From Spongilla lacustris (taxonomy: Eukaryota > Porifera > Demospongiae > Spongillida > Spongillidae), in contig OX442417.1 in the NCBI GenBank assembly GCA_949361645.1, positions 15,843,427 through 15,907,426 of the forward strand: a stretch of 64,000 nt of DNA. The letters are read 5' to 3'. The position numbers and the translations under genes are program-made. Of this stretch, positions 56,818 through 64,000 are shown piece after piece; within the stretch, counting starts at the first letter, position 1, and every line of letters starts with the position of its first letter. The notes beneath the pieces were generated by a model. The model was given only the letters and a program-made list of their open reading frames with translations, ran no database searches and had not been told where the DNA came from.

Positions 56818-57710
56818 TGTTCAACGGTAATAAATGCTCCTTTATCAATGGAAATGCCCTTTATCAACTGGAATGCCCTTCACAAATGCAAATAAGGTGC
56901 TGCTCATTCAGGCTGCACTGCATGGTGTGAACTAATCCTGCAGAAACAACACCAGCAGCTTCTAATGAGGACATGCAGCTTTAATTTGTTCTTGACGTGG
57001 CCACAAGCACTGCTGCATGCTCTCGGAATGTACATTCTAATGTACATGTGTGTATGCCAGAATGAGATGTTAGCTGTTCTTGGCCGATGTTATTAGGTGG
57101 ACATGGATCCTCAGAAAGGAAACACCATCCCACCAGGTGGGTGTTTGTGTATGCCATGTCCTATATGATGTTGTGCTAGCTATATCCCCTCATTTGCTCC
57201 TCCACTTCCACCCTGTCTCGTTTTCTAAATAAACCATACGTGTGCCTCACATGCAATCTCGACATAAGTCCAATTGATACACACTATACAGCACACACAC
57301 ACACAACAGTTCTTTCATTCTCTTCTCATTCTGCTCCTCTCTCCCTTCCCCTTCCCCATTCTCTTCTCCCTTCCCTTCTGCTCTCCCTTCTTTTCTCAAT
57401 CCCTTCCCCTCTCCCCCTTCTTTTTTCCTCCCCCTCTTGTCTTGTCCTCTTCTTCTCCACTTCCCTCTCCTCTTAACCTTAATTTCCTTTCCATCCTTCA
57501 CTTACTTCTCCACTTAATTACTCCCAAAACAGCTGTATACAAATTCCTAACAAAGTTTGGCCATGATGGAAGACGTACTACGCGGTGGTACTTTTGTGGG
57601 CCATGCACATACCAAAATTTAATCTGTTAAGCATTTTTGATGTGAATGACCAATCGCTTTAATCTGCATGCACACCATACATATTCACATCAGGGACGGA
57701 TATTTGTGGT
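56818..57710 (+). pseudogene. Ldh2-like gene fragment captured in palindrome B, right arm
   Basis: Homologous to 62,262-62,960. It has exon remnant CTCATTCAGGCTGCACTGCA, GACGTGGCCACAAGCACTGC (from the VLDMATST motif), CACCATCCCACCAGG, the intron, and GTTTGGCCATGATGG (from the GYSLAMM motif). Multiple indels; not translatable. The match resumes after the 438-bp insertion as CTTTGCTACTGGATTTGAA (~58,170). Confidence 0.75.
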
Positions 57711-57718
57711 GATTAATC

Positions 57719-58156
57719 ATAGATTGACCGTTCGCTGTTAAACCGTGTGTTAAACCATTTTAACATAGTTTGTTCCTATACCTCATCGCTCGCACTTTCG
57801 AGCGTTGACTGATCTAAAGCATGAGTTGTCCATGCCACAAAACAACAAAAAAGACATAGTAATATTCTAGATAGTGCAGCTGTACACTGTAGCTCTTTTC
57901 CGAGCCGCTTCAACTTAACAAACAACATGCACTTTTACAATCGCTAAAAGGCTGCGCCTTCATCAGCATACGAAGTTATATAAAAACAAGAGTAACGAAA
58001 AGAAACAAATTCTGGCGCTCCAAGTTAATGAGATTTGCAGCTGAAGTATAGTTTTAAAAGATAAATATGCCTTTATATAGGGGTATATAATCGCAATGGA
58101 ATAGTGTTAAACGGGTTTAACACTTTGTTAAACCAGTTTAACATCGGACAATCTAT
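57719..58156. mobile_element. 438-bp TIR element with 8-bp target duplication, right arm
   Basis: Mirror copy of 44,230-44,666, flanked by GATTAATC at 57,711-57,718 and 58,157-58,164. It was present before the palindrome formed. Confidence 0.82.
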
Positions 58157-58486
58157 GATTAATCCTGATACCTTTGCTACTGGATTTGAATGTACAAATA
58201 CCCAGACAGAAGGCGTATACATGGGGGCATAGGCCTGGTTTACATGTATATTTTCTCCAAGAAAATGTTGGGGGGCCTCAAGCCCCCCCCCCCCCCCCCT
58301 CCCCAAGCACAGCCTTATCTACGGCCTTGCACACAACAGCACGTACAGCTATACTAAACACGTATGTTTAGTTCGCACATGTGTTCTTAATCGAATCGCC
58401 GGGCAAATATACATGTACATGTAAGGTTACGGAAGTTCATAAAACATAGGTCTGGGTACGAGGTAAACAAGATCACATCGACGGTG

Positions 58487-58625
58487 GTCCAATCGATTCA
58501 ACCGCATCGATCGATGGTCCAATCCCATCGATCGATGGTCTAATCCCATCGATCGATGATCCAATCCCATCGATCGATGATCGAATCCCATCGATCGATG
58601 ATCCAATCCCATCGATCGATGGTCT
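58487..58625 (-). repeat. 21-bp minisatellite, right arm
   Basis: Mirror of 43,768-43,917, with slightly different copy number and order of variants. Confidence 0.9.
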
Positions 58626-58829
58626 AAACGCGTCGATTGACGAACGTAGACCATCGATGTGGAGTGAACAGCACGATATTCAAAAGCAATCGATGCGACA
58701 GAAATATAGGTCCGTACGATTGAAGGAAACGGTCGATACGAGTGAAAAGCGAGACACTGCAATTGTGAAAAGCGGTCGATGCGAGTGGAAAGTGAGGGAC
58801 TGCGATTGTCAAAAGCAGTCGATGATGCA

Positions 58830-58979
58830 GTTGCAACGTAACGAATAATTTGGATGAATTTTGGAGCATTTGGCGCTCCATAGCAACGTAACGAATAATT
58901 TTGATGAATTTTGGAGCATTTGGCGCTCCATAACGTAACGAATAATTTGGATGAATTTTGGAGCATTTGGCGCTCCATA
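58830..58979. repeat. Three tandem copies of the palindrome B terminus
   Basis: The ~50-57-bp unit AACGTAACGAATAATTTGGA ... GGAGCATTTGGCGCTCCATA occurs three times at the right end but once at the left end (43,512-43,560). Confidence 0.88.
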
Positions 58980-59494
58980 CCATTATTCATATGCAGAAGG
59001 CTGATGCTGCACACCCATGTCTGCTGCCACTATCGAGAGTTACGGTAGTAACTCTCATATAGGATTTGTGCCGTATCATGAATATCATTAAAAATCGCAT
59101 CCCGCGTATAACTCGCGAACCGATAAACGGATAGTGTAGCTGTTTATTGCAATCGATCCACAATAGAAAGACAATCATTTTTCATGTTTTGTTCAAGTCG
59201 CCAGACCTTTTACTTTAAGAGAACGAAAAAGCTCGTAGTTCTCGTTCCCAGACCGTAATTTGTCCATAGTCGTCGTCGTCGTGAGTATAACTCGTGATAG
59301 GAAAGGTTTCAAAGAGCGCCAGTTACACCAAAAGCCGTAGAATTTCCTTTCAGGTATCAGATATATCAATAAAGCATGTAACCAATATACGTAACTTGCA
59401 GCTGTTCTCGCGCGCCAAGATATCAGTACGTAATCGCTACGTAGAGTTAATGTAGCTATATTAAAACCGTTTCCATGACATTGTGTGATTGTGT
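58980..59494. other. No gene seen
   Basis: Contains a short hairpin, GAGAGTTACGGTAGTAACTCTC (59,035-59,056 region). No coding or repeat signal otherwise. Confidence 0.4.
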
Positions 59495-59753
59495 AGAACA
59501 TGCTAGTCTCGTGCCCAGACCCTGATTCCCACAGCTGCGGATGGATTACATCACCGCTACGTGGAAAGAGGGTCTGGTGAACTGCTGTACTCAATTCTGT
59601 CCACGGTCACCAGAATTATGGGGAACCAATCAGATTCGAGGTATGGAGTAATTGCATACCTTAGGAGTTATTGGTCCCTCTTTCCACGTAGCGGTGATGT
59701 AATCCATCCGCAGCTGTGGGAATTAGGGTCTGGGCACGAGACTAAGAACATGC
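59495..59753. mobile_element. TAGTCTCGT-family element, 241 bp, perfect 9-bp duplication
   Basis: Element 59,504-59,744, ends TAGTCTCGTGCCCAGACCCT / AGGGTCTGGGCACGAGACTA, flanked by AGAACATGC (59,495-59,503 and 59,745-59,753). ~75-bp inverted repeats include GGATTACATCACCGCTACG. A ~90-bp interior has no gene. Confidence 0.92.
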
Positions 59754-59823
59754 AGGTGTGAGTTTCATTTGTGTTATTAGTTTTGCTCACCACTTTTAGC
59801 TAGCGAAGTTGTTTTTGTCAAAA

Positions 59824-60110
59824 TGCCTTTATGGCTACGAAAGAGGAAAGCTAAGCGACGAGAGGAATACCTCCTAAATCGAGACTATGAGTTAGAGTCC
59901 TCCCGATCGAGTTCGGTACGATGCTGATGCTGAACAAAGGCGGGCGTCTGCTCGTGAGCAAATCTGGAGCTTCTAAGAGGTGGCAACAGGAAAAGAATTC
60001 TGTTGCTGTGCGAGCTTCTAAAAAGCGACGTTATGAACTGAACTCAGACGAGAAACGAGGGAAAGCTTGGCGCGCGAGTTTTGTACTAATGAAACAGCTG
60101 CAAATGTAAC
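59824..60110 (+). pseudogene. Arg/Lys/Glu-rich protein fragment, transposon-type N terminus
   Basis: Starts MPLWLRKRKAKRREEYLLNR, frameshifts near 59,920 (continuing RYDADAEQRRASAREQ) and again later (KKRRYELNSDEKRGKAW). Such repeated basic-acidic segments resemble the N termini of large multicopy transposon proteins in invertebrates. No catalytic domain. Tentative. Confidence 0.35.
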
Positions 60111-60191
60111 ATAACTGTGTTGCTAGGCAATAAATATGGGAATTACAACGGCTGGATTTTATCGTACAATCAGGACCTACGTTATAACGTA

Positions 60192-60837
60192 GGTCCTATG
60201 TAGTCTCGTGCCCAGACCCAATGCATCGCAGCTGCGGATGAATTACATTACCGCTACGCTTGCATAGACATTCGCGTACAATGTTTGGGCCCTATGTTTA
60301 CAAGTTAATGTCAGATTATAAACATATTGTCATGTGACACTTGAATGAATACTGGTGGCTGCTGTGCCTATGGTGTGCTCTAAACAGAGTAGGGAAAAGT
60401 AAACGGAGCTATGTCCTACCAGTCGTTATCCATTGAAGCGTTTAAGGCCCGGGAGGTTAGAAGGTGTTATACCGCCGTGTTTCTACAAGGCCTAAAACGG
60501 CTACTTGGCTTAGACTCTCAAGCATATGCGGTCGTACTAGCTACGAACGCGCTCCAAACAACAGCACCAATCTTCAGCCACGCCAACAAAGCTTTCTTTC
60601 TTTGCTTCGCGAGTTATGGCATTAGCGATTAATAATGACATCATTCTTATTGCCAGCAAAACATAAAAGTCACGCGTTTTTAAGTATATTCATCATAAAC
60701 ACGAAATTTGATTGGTTGCGTTACAAATCCTGCTCCCTGTGCACAAACATTGTACGCGAATGTCTCCAGACCGTAGCGGTAATGTAATTCATCCACAGCT
60801 GCGATTCATTGGTCTGAGCACGAGGCTAGGTCATATG
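60192..60837. mobile_element. TAGTCTCGT-family element, 628 bp, in one copy of a tandem repeat
   Basis: Element 60,201-60,828 with ends TAGTCTCGTGCCCAGACCCA / GGTCTGAGCACGAGGCTA. 9-bp flanks are GGTCCTATG (60,192-60,200) and GGTCATATG (60,829-60,837), one mismatch. The neighbouring tandem copy has a single GGTCCTATG at ~61,271 followed by TAGGATTTGAAG, the empty site. The interior has one 73-codon frame (MSYQSLSIEAFKAREVRRCY) of unknown nature. Confidence 0.9.
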
Positions 60838-61693
60838 TAAGATTTGAAGTGTCATGAATACGATTAGCAAAACACCAGATTCCCCTATTGCCGTTGCACC
60901 GTAGAATCAGTCGGACTTTAGCGAGCGTATTTTGATACAGCCGTCGATTACCTACAATGCAGTAAAACTGCCGACGCTTAGAAAGCTCGGGCAACAGAGA
61001 TAACGCTCTCTCGTTCCCACACTCGAACCTAAAAAAAGTTTCTCTTATTTTTTTCCGGATCTGATAAGATAAGATTCGCTCGGATAAGAGGTTTATTGCA
61101 TTGTATCTTCCTCACGATTGTAGTGTAATGTTAGCCGTTTTGAAAAGGAACTGTAGGAGACAAGTTAGAAACGTTCTGCCGAATTTGTTTGGTACTATTG
61201 CTTTCCGATTTTGAGTTATACTGAACACAATTTCGATCTTTAGCAAACTTAGTCAGGACCTACGTTAGTAGGTCCTATGTAGGATTTGAAGTGTGATGAA
61301 TACGATTAGCAAAACACCAGATTCCACTATTGCCGTTGCACCGTAGAATCAGTTGGACTTTAGCGAGCGTATTTGGATACAGCCGTCGATTACCTACAAT
61401 GTAGTAAGACTGCCGACGCTTAGAAAGTTCGGACAACAGAGATAACGCTCTCTCGTTCCCACACTCGAACCTGAAAAAAAGTTTCTCCTATTTTTTCCGG
61501 ATCTGATAAGATAAGATTCGCTCGGATAAGAGGTTTATTGCATTGTATCTTCCTCACGATTGTAGTGTAATGTTAGCCGTTTTGAAAAGGAACTGTAGGA
61601 GACAAGTTAGAAACTTTCTGCCGAATTTGTTTGGTACTATTACTTTCCGATTTTGAGTTATACTGAACACAATTTTGATCTTTAGCAAACTTA
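60838..61693. repeat. Tandem duplication, two units of ~430 bp
   Basis: 60,838-61,253 and 61,274-61,693 are ~97% alike by eye (ACGATTAGCAAAACACCAGA ... TTTAGCAAACTTAGT). Each unit is preceded by a short hairpin, AGGACCTACGTT...AGGTCCT. No gene seen. Confidence 0.85.
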
Positions 61694-62363
61694 GTTTTGT
61701 TAGCAATAGCCCACAACAGATTTTATCAGCTGGATTCCATAAAAGGGAGACCCTGCATCAGCTTGTGGTTGAACACGTTATAGTCACGTTTAGCTGTCAC
61801 GTCGATCGATCGCGAAGAGAAAAGAATCGTGCAAAGATGCGACGATTGCCAGTGAATTGATGACAGTCGTACTGAGAGGCGCTTTGTGGAAGCACGTGAA
61901 AAATAAAGAACAATTGCGCTACAACGCCGATTCCGAGAGTAAGAAGGATCGATAGCATGCGCGAAGGATAACGTGAAGGTGGGGAACCACCCGACACTAT
62001 GCAACTGGCCGTGGCTAGCTGTTGTGTATCCGGTTCTCCGTATACTTGGTTGTAGCTCGTAGCCGCTACACTGTCATTAATTAGGCTATTTGGTTGGCCA
62101 TGGATGACGTGTATAGGTGAGTCTGTCTGCCACCTAGCGACGAGATAATGTTACTATTTGCACCCCTCCCCCCTATCCCCCTTCTCTCTCATGTAAGCTC
62201 AGTACGCTATGCAAGCGCTCAAAGATCAATGGCCTGCTGGTAGGACCCATTTATAAGTGAGTTCTGTTCAATGGTAATAAATGCTCCTAATATCCTTCAC
62301 AAATGCGTGTCCTCTGGAGGTCCCCACCAGAGCAAATCAGGCGCTGCTCATTCAGGCTGCACT
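61694..62363. other. Intergenic; repeated at the right edge of the window
   Basis: 61,694-61,830 recurs at 63,858-64,000 (TTTGTTAGCAATAGCCCACA, TCGATCGATCGCGAAGAG) with small indels. GCCATGGATGACGTGTATAG|GTGAGT at ~62,098 looks like a first coding exon with donor, possibly of the gene that follows, but this is unproven. Confidence 0.4.
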
Positions 62364-63340
62364 GGTAACTCCATAACCCCATAAGTCATGTCAGCAGCTT
62401 CCAATGAGGACAGCTTTGTTCTTGACATGGCCACAAGCACTGCTGCTCTGCAGGAAAGATATATTACTCATTTGTTATTATGTGAAGATGGAGAACTGAG
62501 AGGAAAGGCAACACCATCCCACCAGGACCACTCTGGAAAGGTGGGCGTATGTGTATGTTTGTGTGTGCCATGTCCCACAGATATGTTGCCGAGGGGTGTA
62601 CTGCTTATCTGCGTGATGTTGTGCTAGCTATCCCCTCCTTTGCTCCTCCTCTTCCCTCCTGTCTCATTATCTCTTCTCTCCTCCCCTTCCTCTCTAATCG
62701 CTTCCCCCTTCTGTTCTCCCCTCTCCTCCCTTCCCCTCTCTTCTTCCTTCCCCTCTTTCAAGAATCATTTCCTTCTCCACCTATTTGCCCCAACACAGCT
62801 GGCATGGATACAAGGGATACAGTTTGGCCATGATGATAGTAGACCTATTCTGTGCTGTACTCAGTGGTGGTCCTTTTGCCCACCACATATGAAAATGGCA
62901 AGCACTCTGGTAAGCATCTTTGGTGTGAATGGCGAATTCATACAAGAACAGGCATTTATGGTGATTAATCATGATGCCTTTGCTACTGGCTTTGAAGAAT
63001 GCATGTGTACGGCTTTGAATCCTGTGAGGGGATAGTTGTGATGGAGGTCCTTGTGTATGACATGGCGGGGGGTGTGTGCTATGCTTAGGTTGATCCTGCA
63101 CGATGAACCAGTTTTGGTAGCTAGTGACCCAGAGCGGTTTAATGAAAAGCGTGTCAGGCGGGAAATGGCAATAAATATCACGATGCTCTGGTTGGGCATT
63201 TGTGGTCTGAGCATAATATTTTGTTCCATCACTACTAGCACCTCCTCTCCTCACTACAACTTCTTTTTTTAAGGAAACCCCTTGCCTTCCAGAATAACCT
63301 GGCGGAGAGGCTGGGTGTTGCTGACATGCCAGTTCAGTGA
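62364..63340 (+). pseudogene. Ldh2-family malate/lactate dehydrogenase-like oxidoreductase, C-terminal half
   Basis: NAD(P)-dependent 2-oxoacid reductase family (malate, lactate, ureidoglycolate type). Segments: GNSITP, TAA at 62,382-62,384, then SAASNEDSFVLDMATSTAA to a donor at 62,541. Exon from 62,799 reads HGYKGYSLAMMIVDLFCAVL, SGGPFAHHI, TGA. In another frame it continues EQAFMVINHDAFATGFEE. After a probable short intron comes EPVLVASDPERFNEKRVRRE. A last exon has NNLAERLGVADMPVQ and TGA at 63,338. Motifs are in family order and reach the natural C terminus. The N-terminal catalytic part is not visible. The stops and frame changes point to decay. Source-like for the fragments in palindrome B. 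Confidence 0.75.
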
Positions 63341-63539
63341 CGTTAGCAAGAAATTGTTTGATCGTGATGTGATTTAATGATGATGGCAAGCGAGCAGATC
63401 AAACTGTCTTATGCTGCTGTGATGTGACATTGCACTATATAAATGGGTAGTATTCCAAGGTTGCCCTTCAGTTCTTCCTTCGTTTGCTCTCATGCATGCA
63501 ACGTATAAGTAGGAACCTGCCGGAGGAAAAAAAGGAGTG
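63341..63539. other. 3' flank of Ldh2-like gene
   Basis: No feature recognised. Confidence 0.3.
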
Positions 63540-63857
63540 AAACAAGATATAAAAATTTAATTAAAATAAAATTGGTGATGTAGGATTTGTAGACAGCAAT
63601 TGAGTAAAAAGTAAGGAAACAAGGAATTACGGATATTATGCATTCATTAATATAAATTATAAATATTACATACCTACATTTAGCACTAAATTTCAGGCAG
63701 GTAGATTTGCTAAATAAATGTAGGTCTGTAATATTTATAATTTATATTAATGAATGCATAATATCCGTAATTCCTTGTTTCCTTACTTTTTACTCAATTG
63801 CTGTCTACAAATCCTACATCACCAATTTTATTTTAATTAAATTTTTATATCTTGTTT
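63540..63857. mobile_element. 318-bp foldback element
   Basis: Arms of ~145 bp pair almost perfectly (AACAAGATATAAAAATTTAA ... TTAAATTTTTATATCTTGTT) around a ~25-bp loop near 63,700. A+T-rich, non-coding. It abuts the repeated segment at 63,858. Confidence 0.85.
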
Positions 63858-64000
63858 TGTTAGCAATAGCCCACAACAGATTTTATCAGCTGGAAGCCAT
63901 AAAAGGGAGACCCTGCATCAGCTTGTGGTTGAACACGTTATAATAGTCACGTTTCTCAGGTGTGCCTGCTGTCACGTCGATCGATCGCGAAGAGAAAAGA
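63858..64000. repeat. Copy of 61,694-61,830 at window edge
   Basis: Direct repeat with a 10-15-bp indel (TCTCAGGTGTGCC added). It suggests that a ~2.2-kb unit including the Ldh2-like relic may be tandemly repeated beyond the window. Confidence 0.75.

Larger units (their letters stand above)
43512..58979. mobile_element. Palindrome B: 15.5-kb giant inverted repeat
   Basis: Ends TATGGAGCGCCAAATGCTCC and GGAGCATTTGGCGCTCCATA. Left 43,512-46,350 pairs with right 56,040-58,979; after a ~3.3-kb left-only insertion, 49,725-51,640 pairs with 53,290-55,930. The symmetry centre is near 52,560. Arms have diverged by scattered substitutions and indels, so this is not a trivially duplicated contig. Cargo in both arms: Ldh2-like fragment, a 438-bp TIR element, a 21-bp minisatellite and a homopurine tract. 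No transposase or integrase was recognised and no target-site duplication is seen. Confidence 0.8.

Noticed and set aside
59193..59594. 133-codon minus-strand frame
   Set aside because: It runs into the TIR of the element at 59,504 and has no recognisable domain; probably chance.
63051..63272. Separate small gene
   Set aside because: The frame contains PVLVASDPERFNEKRVRRE, which belongs to the Ldh2-like relic, followed by intron translation.

Overview
This 64 kb window is animal nuclear DNA, most likely from a sponge or another early-branching invertebrate. Genes are split by short GT-AG introns (one is 48 bp). C2H2 zinc-finger genes are tandemly duplicated, simple repeats are abundant, and decayed transposons lie nested in one another. 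The reverse-transcriptase and Cys-rich transposon proteins resemble families I associate with sponge and cnidarian genomes. The organism call is an inference from these traits. There is no CRISPR array, operon or bacterial gene structure.

Regions from the left. (1) 1-34.4 kb is built from segmental duplications around a KRAB-less C2H2 zinc-finger gene. Four copies are present, at about 0-0.6, 22.5-23.2, 25.9-26.4 and 32.8-33.4 kb. The first is cut by the window edge, the second and third carry nonsense and frameshift lesions, and the fourth is intact. An intron-containing prefoldin subunit 1 gene (minus strand, 27.5-28.2 kb) lies between copies; it has one apparent 2-bp frameshift. A dipeptidyl-peptidase 8/9-like gene was duplicated with the zinc-finger unit: a collapsed relic lies at 2.9-3.4 kb and a fuller relic of at least six exons at 36.3-38.6 kb. 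(2) 10.1-20.7 kb is a large inverted repeat enclosing a dead reverse-transcriptase element and HECT-like exon relics. (3) 39.1-59.0 kb is two abutting giant palindromes, 4.4 kb and 15.5 kb. The first contains a 1.5 kb Tc1/mariner-type element with ~600 bp inverted repeats. The second carries in both arms a decayed fragment of an Ldh2-family (malate/lactate dehydrogenase-like) oxidoreductase gene. A better preserved copy of that gene lies at 62.4-63.3 kb. (4) 59-64 kb holds further terminal-inverted-repeat elements, a tandem duplication, the Ldh2-like relic and a 318-bp foldback.

A theme across the window is a transposon family with termini TAGTCTCGTACCCAGACC and 9-bp target-site duplications, resembling Mutator-like elements. 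Several copies are almost pure hairpins. One carries a RecQ-like helicase fragment with a Walker A motif. Paralogous 'empty sites' inside the window confirm several insertions at base resolution: 1,855-1,977 against 34,002-34,010, the 1.2 kb miniature LTR element at 3,960-5,195 against ~28,919, and 60,201-60,828 against ~61,270.

Most protein-coding matter here is broken. The best candidates for functional host genes are the zinc-finger gene at 32.8 kb, the partial one at the left edge and, if its frameshift is a sequence error, prefoldin 1. Boundaries and percentages of identity were judged by eye.
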